From positions 1 through 40,138 of the forward strand of contig NZ_BCUA01000034.1 in the NCBI RefSeq assembly GCF_001591045.1: 40,138 bases of DNA, in the 5' to 3' direction. Under the pieces are notes generated by a model that made no database searches, was not told the DNA's origin, and worked only from the letters and a program-made list of their open reading frames with translations. Source of the stretch: Sphingopyxis granuli NBRC 100800. Its GTDB lineage: Bacteria > Pseudomonadota > Alphaproteobacteria > Sphingomonadales > Sphingomonadaceae. The position numbers and the translations under genes are program-made. Positions 24,799 through 34,280 of the stretch are shown piece after piece (the stretch's first letter is position 1; each line of letters opens with the position of its first letter).

Positions 24799-24818
24799 CC
24801 CTTCCGCAAGAAGAAGGG
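24799..24818. terminator. Short hairpin between convergent patatin-like gene and dnaJ
   Basis: CCCTTC (24799-24804) pairs with GAAGGG (24813-24818) in the 30-base gap between the stops at 24797 and 24828. No long T-run follows, so it would be a weak bidirectional terminator. Confidence 0.4.
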
Positions 24819-24827
24819 ACAGGATGA

Positions 24828-25946
24828 TCATTCGGTCAGGTCGTCCCACATTTCCTTGATGCGGCCGAAGAAGCCCTGGCTCGCGGGGCATTCGTCGCCG
24901 GTCTCGGTCTCGCGAAAGGCTTCGAGCAGTTCCTTCTGCTTCGCGTTGAGCTTCGTCGGCGTCTCGACGTCGATCTGGATGACGAGGTCGCCGTTGCCGC
25001 GGCCGTTGAGCACGGGCATGCCGGCGCCGCGCTGGCGCAGCTGCTTGCCCGACTGGATGCCGGCGGGAATGGTGATGTCATGCTTGCGGCCGTCGAGGCC
25101 GGGGATGGTGATGCAGCCGCCGAGCGCCGCGGTGGTGAAGCTGATCGGCGCGCGCGTGAACAGCGTCGTCCCCTCGCGTTCGAACAGCCGGTGCCGCGCG
25201 ATGTGGAGGAAGATGTAGAGGTCGCCCGGCGCCGCGCCGCGCGCACCCGACTCGCCCTCGCCCGACAGGCGGATGCGCGTCCCTTCGTCGACCCCGGCGG
25301 GGACGTTGACGGTCAGCGTCTTGCGCCGGTCGACGCGGCCCTCGCCATGGCACTGGTCGCACGGATCGGTGATGACCTCGCCCGATCCCTGGCAATGCGG
25401 GCAGGTGCGCTCGACCATGAAGAAGCCCTGCTGCGCGCGCACCTTGCCGTGGCCGCCGCACGTCGTGCAGCGATGGGTCGAGGTGCCGGGCCGGGCGCCC
25501 GATCCGTCGCACGCATCGCAGCGCGCCGCGACATCGACCTGAATCTCGCGCACGCAGCCCGAAAAGGCGTCCTCGAGCCTGATTTCCATGTCGTAACGCA
25601 GGTCGGCGCCGCGCGCCGGGCCGCGCTGCTGCCGCCCGCCGCCGCCGAAGGCCGAACCGAAGATCGATTCGAAGATGTCGCCGATGTCGCCGAAATCGGC
25701 ATGGCCGCCGAAGCCGCCCTGCGGCATGCTCTTGCCGAAACGGTCGTAAGCCGCGCGCTTCTGCGGGTCCTTCAGCACCTCATAGGCTTCGTTGATCGCC
25801 TTGAAGCGCGCCTCGCTGTCCTGGCACCCCGGGTTGCGGTCGGGGTGATATTTCATCGCCAGCTTGCGATAACTCGCCTTGAGCGTCGCATCGTCGGCGG
25901 TCCGCTCGCATTCGAGCAGTTCATAATAATCGATGTCGAGCGACAT
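24828..25946 (-). CDS. dnaJ: Chaperone DnaJ (Hsp40)
   Basis: A 372-aa full-length DnaJ, the co-chaperone that stimulates DnaK ATPase and delivers unfolded substrates. The J domain (residues 5-70) contains HPD (YHPDRNPG). A Gly/Phe-rich linker (about 75-110) is followed by four CxxCxGxG zinc repeats (CDACDGSG, CTTCGGHG, CPHCQGSG, CDQCHGEG, about 145-210) and the substrate-binding C-terminal domains. The ATG at 25946 has AAGGGG 9 bases upstream. It follows dnaK on the same strand after about 120 bases filled with REP-like palindromes. Confidence 0.98.
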   Translation of the reverse strand: MSLDIDYYELLECERTADDATLKASYRKLAMKYHPDRNPGCQDSEARFKAINEAYEVLKDPQKRAAYDRFGKSMPQGGFGGHADFGDIGDIFESIFGSAFGGGGRQQRGPARGADLRYDMEIRLEDAFSGCVREIQVDVAARCDACDGSGARPGTSTHRCTTCGGHGKVRAQQGFFMVERTCPHCQGSGEVITDPCDQCHGEGRVDRRKTLTVNVPAGVDEGTRIRLSGEGESGARGAAPGDLYIFLHIARHRLFEREGTTLFTRAPISFTTAALGGCITIPGLDGRKHDITIPAGIQSGKQLRQRGAGMPVLNGRGNGDLVIQIDVETPTKLNAKQKELLEAFRETETGDECPASQGFFGRIKEMWDDLTE

Positions 25947-25974
25947 GCTGCAAAGCCCCTTACTTCAACCCGTC

Positions 25975-26047
25975 GCCCCGGCGAAAACCGGGGCCGCTGT
26001 CGGTTCGGCGGAACCTTGCCGAGAGCGATGCCAGCCTTCGCCGGCAT
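25975..26047. repeat. REP-like palindromes between dnaK and dnaJ
   Basis: The palindrome GCCCCGG-CGAAAA-CCGGGGC (25975-25994) and the repeat ATGCC...GGCAT (26028-26047) fill the gap between dnaK and dnaJ. The first resembles the CCCCGGCGAAAGCC sequence at the right edge of the window, so they belong to one dispersed family. They may stabilise or attenuate the dnaKJ transcript. Confidence 0.55.
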
Positions 26048-26066
26048 GACGGGTGAAGCCCATTCC

Positions 26067-27983
26067 TTACTTCTTGTCGTCCTCGACTTCCGAGAATTCG
26101 GCATCGACGACATCCTCGTCGGCCTTGGCGCCGTCCGCATTCGGACCGGCCTCGGCACCGGGCGACGCCGCGGCCTGCTGTTCCTTCTCGTAGATCGCCT
26201 GGCCCAGCTTCATCGCTACCTGCGCGAGCGCCTGCGCCTTTTCGGTCATCGCGGCGGCATCGCCGCCCTCGACCGCCGTCTTGGCTTCGGCGACCGCGGC
26301 CTCGATCTCGGACTTCAGCACTGCATCGACCTTGTCGCCATGCTCTTCGAGCTGGCGCTCGGTCGTGTGGATCAGGCTTTCGGCGTTGTTCTTCGCCTCG
26401 GCCGCCTCGCGACGCTTCTTGTCCTCTTCGGCGAACTGTTCGGCGTCCTTGACCATCTGGTCGATGTCGGCATCCGACAGGCCGCCGCTGGCCTGGATCT
26501 TGATCTGCTGTTCCTTGCCGGTGCCCTTGTCCTTCGCCGAGACGTTGACGATGCCGTTGGCATCGATGTCGAAGGTCACCTCGATCTGCGGCACGCCGCG
26601 CGGCGCCGGCGGGATGCCGACGAGATCGAACTGGCCGAGCATCTTGTTATCGGCCGCCATCTCGCGCTCGCCCTGGAAGACGCGGATCGTCACCGCCGAC
26701 TGATTGTCGTCGGCGGTCGAATAGACCTGCGACTTCTTGGTCGGGATGGTGGTGTTGCGGTCGATCATGCGCGTGAACACGCCGCCCAGCGTCTCGATGC
26801 CCAGCGACAGCGGCGTCACGTCGAGCAGCAGCACGTCCTTGACGTCGCCCTGCAGAACGCCTGCCTGGATCGCGGCGCCGATCGCGACGACCTCGTCGGG
26901 GTTGACGCCGGTGTGCGGTTCCTTGCCGAAGAAGGCCTTCACCACCTCGCGCACCCGCGGCATGCGGGTCATGCCGCCGACCAGCACGACCTCGTCGATG
27001 TCGCTCGCGCTGACGCCGGCGTCCTTGATCGCCTTCTTGCACGGTTCGAGCGTCCGCTTGATCAGCTCCTCGACCAGTTTTTCCAGGTCGGCGCGGGTGA
27101 TCGTCTTGACGAGGTGCTTCGGCCCGTTGGCATCGGCGGTGATGAAGGGCAGGTTGACCTCGGTCGACTGCGCCGACGACAGTTCGATCTTCGCCTTTTC
27201 GGCAGCTTCCTTGAGCCGCTGGAGCGCCAGCTTGTCGCCGCGCAGGTCGATGCCTTCGTCCTTCTTGAAGCCGTCGGCCAGATATTCGACGATCTTCGAG
27301 TCGAAATCCTCGCCGCCGAGGAAGGTGTCGCCGTTGGTCGACTTCACCTCGAACACGCCATCGCCGACTTCGAGCACCGAAATGTCGAAGGTGCCGCCGC
27401 CGAGGTCATAGACCGCGATCGTCTTGTTCTCCGACTTGTCGAGCCCGTAAGCGAGCGCGGCCGCGGTCGGCTCGTTGATGATGCGCAGCACTTCGAGACC
27501 GGCGATCTTGCCGGCATCCTTGGTCGCTTGCCGCTGCGCGTCGTTGAAATAGGCCGGGACGGTGATCACCGCCTGCTCGATCTTCTCGCCGAGATAGGAT
27601 TCGGCAGTTTCCTTCATCTTCTGAAGGATGAAGGCCGAAATCTGCGACGGCGAATAATCCTCGCCGCCCGCGCGGACCCACGCGTCGCCGTTCGCGCCCT
27701 TGACGATGTTGTAGGGGACGAGTTCCATGTCCTTCTTGGTCATGGGGTCGTCGAAACGGCGGCCGATCAGGCGCTTCACCGCGAAAATCGTGTTTTCGGG
27801 ATTGGTGACGGCCTGGCGCTTCGCCGGCTGGCCGATCAGCCGCTCGCCGTCCTTGGCGAAGGCGACGATCGACGGCGTCGTGCGGGTGCCTTCGACATTT
27901 TCGATAACCTTGGGCTTGCCGCCCTCCATGACCGCGACACAGCTGTTCGTGGTGCCGAGGTCGATCCCGATCACTTTGGCCAT
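26067..27983 (-). CDS. dnaK: Chaperone DnaK (Hsp70)
   Basis: A 638-aa Hsp70. The N-terminal ATPase domain starts [20 protein letters not shown], with [15 protein letters not shown] near residues 195-210 and [10 protein letters not shown] near 340. The substrate-binding domain includes [14 protein letters not shown] (about 395). The acidic C-terminal tail ends [14 protein letters not shown], the usual co-chaperone-binding end. The ATG at 27983 is fixed by the conserved N-terminus; the frame stays open upstream to 28616, but that stretch is antisense to the copper chaperone gene. A good RpoH-type promoter precedes it. Confidence 0.99.
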   Translation of the reverse strand: MAKVIGIDLGTTNSCVAVMEGGKPKVIENVEGTRTTPSIVAFAKDGERLIGQPAKRQAVTNPENTIFAVKRLIGRRFDDPMTKKDMELVPYNIVKGANGDAWVRAGGEDYSPSQISAFILQKMKETAESYLGEKIEQAVITVPAYFNDAQRQATKDAGKIAGLEVLRIINEPTAAALAYGLDKSENKTIAVYDLGGGTFDISVLEVGDGVFEVKSTNGDTFLGGEDFDSKIVEYLADGFKKDEGIDLRGDKLALQRLKEAAEKAKIELSSAQSTEVNLPFITADANGPKHLVKTITRADLEKLVEELIKRTLEPCKKAIKDAGVSASDIDEVVLVGGMTRMPRVREVVKAFFGKEPHTGVNPDEVVAIGAAIQAGVLQGDVKDVLLLDVTPLSLGIETLGGVFTRMIDRNTTIPTKKSQVYSTADDNQSAVTIRVFQGEREMAADNKMLGQFDLVGIPPAPRGVPQIEVTFDIDANGIVNVSAKDKGTGKEQQIKIQASGGLSDADIDQMVKDAEQFAEEDKKRREAAEAKNNAESLIHTTERQLEEHGDKVDAVLKSEIEAAVAEAKTAVEGGDAAAMTEKAQALAQVAMKLGQAIYEKEQQAAASPGAEAGPNADGAKADEDVVDAEFSEVEDDKK

Positions 27984-28052
27984 AATCTCAACGTCCTTGT
28001 TGCTTCTTCGGCGCCCTGATGCGGCACGCCTGATGTTCGTCTGATGGGCGCG

Positions 28053-28080
28053 ATATAGGTGCGCTGATCCTTGGCACAAG
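28053..28080 (-). promoter_or_regulatory. RpoH (sigma-32) promoter of dnaK
   Basis: On the minus strand, CTTG (28080-28077) is followed by exactly 17 bases and CCTATAT (28059-28053). This fits the alphaproteobacterial heat-shock consensus CTTG-N17/18-CYTATNT. It is about 70 bases upstream of the dnaK start, so heat-shock control of dnaKJ is expected. Confidence 0.75.
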
Positions 28081-28136
28081 GGTTTCCAGAGCGTATCTGG
28101 GACAGGAAATTGCAGCTTTTCGGGAGTCCGCACATC

Positions 28137-28646
28137 ATGAAAGCCCTTGCCATCGCCGCGCTTGCCGCCGCCACCTTCGCCATCGGGGGGTGCCAGGAAA
28201 ATCTTGGCGCCGGTCCGCAGCTCAATGTCGTCTCCGGCTATATCCAGATGGGCGCGACCCCCGATCGGCCCGCGGTCGGCTATTTCACCGTCGAGGGCGG
28301 GCCGCAGCCGGTCGAACTGGTCGCGGTGACCGCCGACCTTGCGCAGCGCGTCGAGATGCACGAAAGCGTGCGCGAGAACGGCGTGGTGACGATGAAGCCG
28401 CTCGCGCGCGCCGCGGTGCCCGCCAAGGGCAAGCTCGAGTTCAAGCCGGGCGGCAAGCATCTGATGATCTGGCACATCAACGGCGCCGCGGTGCGCGCGG
28501 GCAAGCTGCCGATGGCCTTTGTCTTCACCAACAACAATAACGACCGCATCCTGTTCGACATGCCGATCAAGCCGGCACCCGATGCGGGTGCGGCGGATCA
28601 TGGCGGCATGGACCATGATGCGGGCGAAGGCGCCGCGAAGAAGTAG
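28137..28646 (+). CDS. Periplasmic copper chaperone PCu(A)C-type lipoprotein
   Basis: A 169-aa lipoprotein with signal and lipobox (AIGGC, Cys at about residue 20). The PCuAC domain (about 30-145) shows the Cu(I) motif: His in MHES, Met in VVTMKP and the closing HLM in GGKHLMIW, in the H-M...M...H-x-M order. The C-terminal tail [11 protein letters not shown] adds extra Met/His ligands. The family delivers copper to cytochrome oxidase. The ATG at 28137 has GGGAG upstream. It is divergent from dnaK, with a short shared control region of about 150 bases. No oxidase genes are nearby. Confidence 0.87.
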   Translation: MKALAIAALAAATFAIGGCQENLGAGPQLNVVSGYIQMGATPDRPAVGYFTVEGGPQPVELVAVTADLAQRVEMHESVRENGVVTMKPLARAAVPAKGKLEFKPGGKHLMIWHINGAAVRAGKLPMAFVFTNNNNDRILFDMPIKPAPDAGAADHGGMDHDAGEGAAKK

Positions 28647-28648
28647 TC

Positions 28649-28679
28649 CCGGCCGCCTTCCGTTTCGCCGAAGGGCCGG
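28649..28679. terminator. GC-rich hairpin between convergent genes
   Basis: CCGGCCGCCTTC (28649-28660) pairs, with a 2-base bulge, to GAAGGGCCGG (28670-28679) in the 39-base gap between the stops at 28646 and 28686. It is a likely bidirectional terminator. Confidence 0.5.
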
Positions 28680-28685
28680 CCCGGA

Positions 28686-29150
28686 TCAGGCGGTGCCGAA
28701 CGGCAGGATGCTTTCGAGCGTTGCGAGCGGCGGTGCGCCGGGAACGACGACCTTGTGGCGAAGCAGGAAGGTGTGGCGGACGATTTCCGCCTGCTGCTCG
28801 ATCCCGTAGCGCTCCAGTTTCCAGCCGGGCTTGATGCTGTAGCTGTACCGGCAGAATGGGTGTCGGCGCAGGACGAGGTTCATGCCGTGCTGGAACTGCC
28901 AGACGTGAACCAGTTCGTGGATCAGATGCCCCTGCCAGCCGAGCGTGGCATGGGCGAAACAGTCGCAATAGCCCGGTCCCTTCGGGTGGAAATGGATGCG
29001 GCCGCGCGGGGCCATCGTGATCCGGCGCGGCTGGAACGGCCACCATTTCCGATGGACGATGCGAACGGCGTCGAGATCGAGCGCATCGCCGAACATGCCC
29101 TGCGCCATCGTGCGTTCTGCGTCGGTCAGCGGTCGTCCCTCGTCCAGCAT
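28686..29150 (-). CDS. Small HExxH protein ('vgr related protein' of sphingomonads)
   Basis: A 154-aa protein with HELVH (residues 78-82, in HLIHELVHVWQFQHG), a possible zinc-metalloprotease signature. Aromatic stretches (KWWPFQPRRITM) flank it. Proteins like this are annotated 'vgr related protein' in Sphingomonadaceae, but it shows no VgrG spike features and no type VI genes are nearby. I chose ATG at 29150; the frame is open to 29234 with Arg-rich, less convincing sequence. There is no signal peptide. Function unknown; a zinc-binding role is inferred from the motif alone. Confidence 0.65.
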   Translation of the reverse strand: MLDEGRPLTDAERTMAQGMFGDALDLDAVRIVHRKWWPFQPRRITMAPRGRIHFHPKGPGYCDCFAHATLGWQGHLIHELVHVWQFQHGMNLVLRRHPFCRYSYSIKPGWKLERYGIEQQAEIVRHTFLLRHKVVVPGAPPLATLESILPFGTA

Positions 29151-29267
29151 GGCGCCACCATAGAGGCAAATGGACGGGAGGAAAGACGGTGTGCGCCGCG
29201 TCCCGATTTTTCGGGGCGCCAACTTCCCACCCATGCGTCATATAGACAGGGGAGGAAGAATTAGCGG

Positions 29268-29777
29268 ATGGCTGCGGAAGCTGCCTCTGATCTGGAACGC
29301 TTGAGCCGGAAGTTCCGGCCGGCCCTTGTCGCGTTTTTCTCGCGGAGAATATCGAGCCATGCCGAGGCCGAAGACATGACGCAGGAAGTGTTCATCCGCC
29401 TGGCCCAGACGCAGACAGACCATTTCGATTCCACCGAGGCGTTCATCTTTCGCATCGCGACGAACCTGCTGCGCGACCGCTCGCGCCGCGACCGCGTGCG
29501 CAATGCCTACCGCCAGTCCGTCGAGCAGGATGATGCGGGCGAGGTCGATCCCCTCGACCCGCACCGCATCGCCGCCGCGCGCGAAACCATCGGCAAGCTG
29601 TGGGCGGCGATCCAGGCGCTGCCCGAGCCGACCCAGCAGATTTTCATCCTCTACCGCGTCGAGAATATGGACAAGCAGACGATTGCCGACAATTTCGCCT
29701 ATAATGTGCGGACAGTCGAAAAGCATATTTCTCGCGCGCTGGTCTTTCTCGCTCGCCGGGTAGGGGGAAGGCCATGA
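29268..29777 (+). CDS. ECF sigma factor, FecI type
   Basis: A 169-aa ECF sigma factor. Region 2 spans about residues 10-75 (FFSRRISSHAEAEDMTQEVFIRLAQ) and region 4 about 108-160 (IQALPEPTQQIFILYRVENMDKQTIA...VRTVEKHISRAL). Such factors transcribe a TonB receptor gene when the receptor signals through a FecR-type anti-sigma. The ATG at 29268 follows GGGAGGAAGA. The stop overlaps the start of the next gene (ATGA), so sigma and anti-sigma are made together. The target is most likely the STN-containing receptor gene that follows. Confidence 0.93.
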   Translation: MAAEAASDLERLSRKFRPALVAFFSRRISSHAEAEDMTQEVFIRLAQTQTDHFDSTEAFIFRIATNLLRDRSRRDRVRNAYRQSVEQDDAGEVDPLDPHRIAAARETIGKLWAAIQALPEPTQQIFILYRVENMDKQTIADNFAYNVRTVEKHISRALVFLARRVGGRP

Positions 29778-30832
29778 TCCATTCGGCAGACGACGACATG
29801 CCGCTCGCCCATGAGGAGCAGGCTGCCGAATGGTGCTGGCGCATCGCCGATCGCGCCCTGAGCGAAAGCGAGCGCGACGAGTTCGATGCATGGCTCCGCG
29901 CGGATCCGCGTCACCGCGAGGCGTTCGACGAGATGGTAACGGTCTGGAAAGGCACCGACGCCATCGCCGAGATGCCGGGCTTCCTCTCGCTCCGCGCCAA
30001 GGCGCTGACGACGATGGAAGCCGCGCGCGGCGCGGGCGATCCGCGATCTGGCTGGCGCAGAAGCCGACAGCGCGTTCTCGCCCTTGCGGCGGTTCTGGTG
30101 CTGATGGTGATCAGCGGCGCATGGTATCTGGCGAGCGGCCCCGACGTCTATGCCACCGGCATCGGCGAGCGGCGCGTCGTTCGGCTCGACGACGGGTCGC
30201 GCGTGTCGCTCGACGCGTCGAGCCGGGTCACGGTCGCCTATTCGGGCGACAGGCGCACGCTCGTCCTCGAACGCGGGCGCGCGAAATTCGACGTGGCGAA
30301 AGACCCGCTGCGTCCCTTCACCGTCACCGCCGGGCAAAAGACGGTGGTCGCGACCGGCACGGCATTCAGCGTCGAACTGCTGCGAGACCAGATGCGCGTC
30401 CTGCTCTACGAGGGCCATGTCGCGGTGCTGGCGCATCCCGCGGGTCAGGCGCGGGCGCCAGAGCGCATCGGCGGACGTACCGACGCGGGATCGCGGCTCA
30501 GGCCGGGGCAGGAACTGACCCTGATTCTGTCGTCGGGCGCGGCGAGCATCGCTCCCGCCGACGCCGTTCGGTCGCTGTCGTGGGAGGGCGGACGGCTGAC
30601 CTTCATCGACGAACCGCTGGCGCGCGCGGTCGAGCGCGTGAATCGCTACGCCGACACGCCGATCGTCGTCGGCGACGCGACGGCGGGCGGCTATCCGGTC
30701 AACGGCGTGTTCGACGCAGGCGACACCCGCGGCTTCATCAGCGGCGTGACCGCGATCTTCCCGGTTTCGGCCCGCGCCGAGGGCGGCAGTATCCGGCTCG
30801 ATAGCGCGGCAAGGGCCGCACCGGAAAAATAG
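29774..30832 (+). CDS. FecR-type anti-sigma/sigma regulator
   Basis: A 352-aa inner-membrane regulator. The cytoplasmic DUF4880 domain (about residues 15-60, AAEWCWRIADRALSESERDEFDAWL) binds the sigma factor. One membrane helix (about 100-120, RVLALAAVLVLMVISGAWYLAS) is followed by the periplasmic FecR domain (about 130-230, GERRVVRLDDGSRVSLDASSR) and a C-terminal DUF4974-like region (about 270-340). It receives the signal from the outer-membrane receptor. It overlaps the sigma gene by 4 bases and is followed by the receptor after about 80 bases. Confidence 0.92.
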   Translation: MIHSADDDMPLAHEEQAAEWCWRIADRALSESERDEFDAWLRADPRHREAFDEMVTVWKGTDAIAEMPGFLSLRAKALTTMEAARGAGDPRSGWRRSRQRVLALAAVLVLMVISGAWYLASGPDVYATGIGERRVVRLDDGSRVSLDASSRVTVAYSGDRRTLVLERGRAKFDVAKDPLRPFTVTAGQKTVVATGTAFSVELLRDQMRVLLYEGHVAVLAHPAGQARAPERIGGRTDAGSRLRPGQELTLILSSGAASIAPADAVRSLSWEGGRLTFIDEPLARAVERVNRYADTPIVVGDATAGGYPVNGVFDAGDTRGFISGVTAIFPVSARAEGGSIRLDSAARAAPEK

Positions 30833-30912
30833 AGGGGCGCAAATCCGGCGGCCGTGCGTCTCATTTTACAGGGGGGCGTGAATCGACCCCTCGTAACTTG
30901 GGGGAGTATCTC

Positions 30913-33900
30913 ATGTCTTTCAGGCCGCACCTGCTGTCCGGGCTTGCCACCGCCGCTATCGTCGTTTCCGCCCTTCCGGCGCCCGCCTTTGCGCAACAGG
31001 CCGTCGCGTTCGACATCCCGGCGCAGGACCTTGGCGGCGCATTGCGCGCCTTGGCGCAGGCCAGCGGCATTCAGGTTGTCTTCGATGGCGCCGCGCTGCG
31101 CGGCAAGCGCAGCCCAGCCTTGAAGGGTAGCTATTCGGTCGATGCCGCCCTGACGGCGTTGTTGCGCGGCAGCGGGATGAGCGCGCATCGCAATGCCGAG
31201 GGTGTGTATGTGATCGCTCGGGCCGCGGCGGAAAACAACAGCGCCGAAGGCTTCCGGCCCGAGGAAATCGTCGTCACCGCGCAAAAGCGCAAGGAGGCGG
31301 TTCAGGACGTTCCGATCGCCATTTCCGCGTTCAGCGAAAAGGCACTCGAGGAACAGAAGATCGAAGGCGGCTTCGACCTGCTGAAAGCGATCCCCAACGT
31401 CACCTTCTCGAAGAATAATTTCACGGGCTATAATTTCTCGATCCGCGGCGTCGGGACCAAGGCGGTGTCGGCGACGACTGACCCCGGCGTTGCCGTGGCG
31501 TTCAACAATACGACGCTGATCCACAATCGCCTGTTCGAGCAGGAATATCTGGACGTCGAGCGGGTCGAGGTGCTGCGCGGACCGCAAGGTACGCTCTACG
31601 GTCGCAATGCGACCAGCGGCGTCATCAACCTGATCCCGCGCCGTCCGAAAATGGGTGTGTTCGAAGGGTCGATCAAGGGCGAGGTCGGCAACTACGATAC
31701 CAAGCGCCTGAATGCGACCCTGAACGTCCCGCTGGTCGGCGACGTGCTCGCGCTGCGCCTTGCCGGGTCGATGACGACGCGCGACGGCTTCGACTATAAC
31801 GACACCACGAAGAACCGCATAAACGGCCGCGATTTGTGGACAGGCCGCGCATCGCTCGCATTTGAACCGGAGCCCTGGTTCCGGGCCAATCTGATCTGGG
31901 AACGCTTCAACGAGGATGACAATCGGTCCCGCACCGGCAAGCAGCTTTGCCATCGCGACGATGGACCGACGCATGTCGGCGGCGTCGATCTGGCCGACAA
32001 TGTGAATGTGTATACGGGCGTGGAAATCCGTCGTGCCTTGTTCGGTCAGGGATGTAAGCCCGGCAGCCTCTTTGATGACGCCGCCTTTGGGACGCCCAAT
32101 GGTTTATCGTACGGCTTCATTCTAGGTGCGGTGGGCCTGAAGGATGCTGGAACCGGCCTTGGATTTTTGAATGCCGAACAGAGCGGAGGATTACAGGCCA
32201 TCATCCAACCGGTTGATCCGTACGGTGGGCTTATGCAGAATCGTGACCTGCGCGTGATCAACTCGATCCGTGATCCTCGCTACCGTGCAAAGGCCGATCT
32301 TCTCCAGTTCAACTTTGACATTGACTTCACGCCCGCTCTGACCTTCACTTCCCAGACGGCGTACAATGAAGATAAAACTTATTCATTTCAGGATTACAAT
32401 AGATTTAATAGTTTTCCCGTCTTCACAAATACGTCAAATTTAATTCAGCATACTGGGGAGCCAAGTCAATATCGTGACTTGGCTCCGGGAGGAATATTCT
32501 GCGATCCGCAGGTGGGATGTACTGACAAGGTGGCCGGTTTTGATATAAGCCAAGCAAAATCAAAGCAGTTCAGTCAGGAACTTCGCCTACAGTCATCATT
32601 TAATGGGCCTTTTAACTTTAGCGCAGGCGTCAACTATACCCATTTTAAGACTGTAGATGACTATTATGTCATGTACAATGTGTTGACGGCATTGGCTTGG
32701 GGGCCAGGGTTTTTCTCGATCCCGGACCTTGCAACTCCGTGGGATCCAGCCGTGTGCCCCGGATCCAATACGATAGGCGGCCCCGCGGTTTCACCATCCG
32801 ATCCGCTAGCGACTTGTCCTTATGTTGATCCAAATCCTGTTGATAGCATTGATGGGAATGGCCACAATTACTTTCGATCCAAGAATCCCTATAGGCTTGC
32901 ATCTTCAGCGATTTTTGGCGAGGCCTATTGGAATATCCGCGACGATCTGAAGCTGACAGCCGGTTTTCGCTACACGGATGACCGCAAAACATTCACGCCG
33001 GTTCCTTCGCAGGCCTTGCTGGCAAGGTCGATGTGGGCAGGTGGAACGGTCTCCTCTGGCTATCCGGAACTCGCACCCATCAAACAGACTTGGCGCGAGT
33101 GGACGGGCAGGATAGGCCTCGACTGGAAACCGGAACTAGGTTTCACTGACGATACCATGCTCTACGCCTTTTATTCCCGTGGTTACAAAGGGGGCGGAGC
33201 AAACCCGCCGAGCCCCGGCTTCGCAACTGGGGAAGAGTTTCTAGCTAACGCTTTGGCTGACGGCGTTAATCCACTAGTTCTCGATTTTTATACGGGTATG
33301 TATCCTGTATTGACTCTTAATTCCGTAGAATATGATTCGACATTTAATCCAGAATTCGTGAACTCTTTTGAAATAGGTGCCAAGAATACGTTGCTAAATG
33401 GCGCGCTGACATTCAACGCTACGGCATTCCTATACGACTATAAAGATTATCAGGTTTCGCAAATTCGGGACCGTACGGCTGTAAACGAGAATTTCGACGC
33501 CAAGGTATGGGGTCTGGAATTCGAGACGGTGTTCGCGCCGACGCGGAATCTGCGGATCAATGCCAATCTTGGCTATCTCCGCACAAAGATCGGCAAAGGT
33601 GAGAGCTCGATCGACATCATGAACCGCACGCAAGGCAATCCCGATTACACTTTGGTCAAGCCGTGGATGCAATTGCCGTCCAACTGTGTCGTTCCGACTC
33701 ATGTCGCAGCGGAATGGGCGCGCGCGCGTTCCGGTCTTATGCAATATTATGGCCTGTGCGGCGGCGTCAGGGGCCTGATCGCCGGATTCTTTCCTCCGGT
33801 CATCACGGACCCTGCCTTTGGCGGCACCGAATATGATCCCGCCAACTATCCCGAACTGAATGGCGGCGCTGGTCTCCGGGCCGACTTGAGCGGCAACGAA

Positions 33901-34248
33901 TTGCCCAACGCACCCCGCTGGACGGCCAACATCGGCGCTCAATATACGATCGACTTCGATGCCGACTGGAGTGCGACCCTTCGGGGCGACGCTTATTGGC
34001 AGGCCAAAAGCTGGCACCGCGTCTATAATCTCGACCCTTATGATCGCCTGAAAAGTTGGTCTAACGTCAACATTTCGCTGCGCGTCGATGGGCCCGAGGA
34101 TCTGACGTTCGAAGCTTATGTGAAGAATGTCTTCAACAAGTCGCCGATCACCGACGCCTTCCTGAACTCGGACGATACGGGCCTGACGACCAACGTCTTC
34201 ACGCTCGATCCGCGCGTCATCGGGTTCAGCATCGCAAAGAAATTCTGA
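30913..34248 (+). CDS. FecA-type TonB-dependent receptor with STN signalling domain
   Basis: A 1111-aa receptor. The signal peptide (about 1-27) ends in AFAQ. The STN signalling domain (about 30-95, FDIPAQDLGGALRALAQASG) contacts FecR. A TonB-box-like EEIVVTAQKR and a plug domain (about 115-240, ERVEVLRGPQGTLYGRNATSGVINL) lead to a long barrel ending in Phe (GFSIAKKF). It imports an unknown ligand and triggers the upstream sigma/anti-sigma pair. The ATG at 30913 follows GGGGGAG; a TTG at 30898 is less likely. The central stretch, about 32,050-33,480, is much richer in A+T and rare codons than both ends, suggesting replacement of barrel and loop segments by recombination. Confidence 0.92.
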   Translation: MSFRPHLLSGLATAAIVVSALPAPAFAQQAVAFDIPAQDLGGALRALAQASGIQVVFDGAALRGKRSPALKGSYSVDAALTALLRGSGMSAHRNAEGVYVIARAAAENNSAEGFRPEEIVVTAQKRKEAVQDVPIAISAFSEKALEEQKIEGGFDLLKAIPNVTFSKNNFTGYNFSIRGVGTKAVSATTDPGVAVAFNNTTLIHNRLFEQEYLDVERVEVLRGPQGTLYGRNATSGVINLIPRRPKMGVFEGSIKGEVGNYDTKRLNATLNVPLVGDVLALRLAGSMTTRDGFDYNDTTKNRINGRDLWTGRASLAFEPEPWFRANLIWERFNEDDNRSRTGKQLCHRDDGPTHVGGVDLADNVNVYTGVEIRRALFGQGCKPGSLFDDAAFGTPNGLSYGFILGAVGLKDAGTGLGFLNAEQSGGLQAIIQPVDPYGGLMQNRDLRVINSIRDPRYRAKADLLQFNFDIDFTPALTFTSQTAYNEDKTYSFQDYNRFNSFPVFTNTSNLIQHTGEPSQYRDLAPGGIFCDPQVGCTDKVAGFDISQAKSKQFSQELRLQSSFNGPFNFSAGVNYTHFKTVDDYYVMYNVLTALAWGPGFFSIPDLATPWDPAVCPGSNTIGGPAVSPSDPLATCPYVDPNPVDSIDGNGHNYFRSKNPYRLASSAIFGEAYWNIRDDLKLTAGFRYTDDRKTFTPVPSQALLARSMWAGGTVSSGYPELAPIKQTWREWTGRIGLDWKPELGFTDDTMLYAFYSRGYKGGGANPPSPGFATGEEFLANALADGVNPLVLDFYTGMYPVLTLNSVEYDSTFNPEFVNSFEIGAKNTLLNGALTFNATAFLYDYKDYQVSQIRDRTAVNENFDAKVWGLEFETVFAPTRNLRINANLGYLRTKIGKGESSIDIMNRTQGNPDYTLVKPWMQLPSNCVVPTHVAAEWARARSGLMQYYGLCGGVRGLIAGFFPPVITDPAFGGTEYDPANYPELNGGAGLRADLSGNELPNAPRWTANIGAQYTIDFDADWSATLRGDAYWQAKSWHRVYNLDPYDRLKSWSNVNISLRVDGPEDLTFEAYVKNVFNKSPITDAFLNSDDTGLTTNVFTLDPRVIGFSIAKKF

Positions 34249-34280
34249 CGTCCTCTCCACCCACCACTGGGGGAAACCTT

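Noticed and set aside
22962..24809. 615-codon minus-strand frame opposite the patatin-like gene
   Set aside because: Shadow frame: the plus strand carries catalytic motifs of a known family, and this frame shows no domain.
25080..28019. 979-codon plus-strand frame opposite dnaJ and dnaK
   Set aside because: It lies antisense to two highly conserved chaperone genes and reads as low-complexity shadow sequence.
28686..29150. Type VI secretion spike (VgrG)
   Set aside because: The common name 'vgr related protein' suggests it, but the protein is 154 aa with an HExxH motif, no spike domain and no type VI genes nearby.
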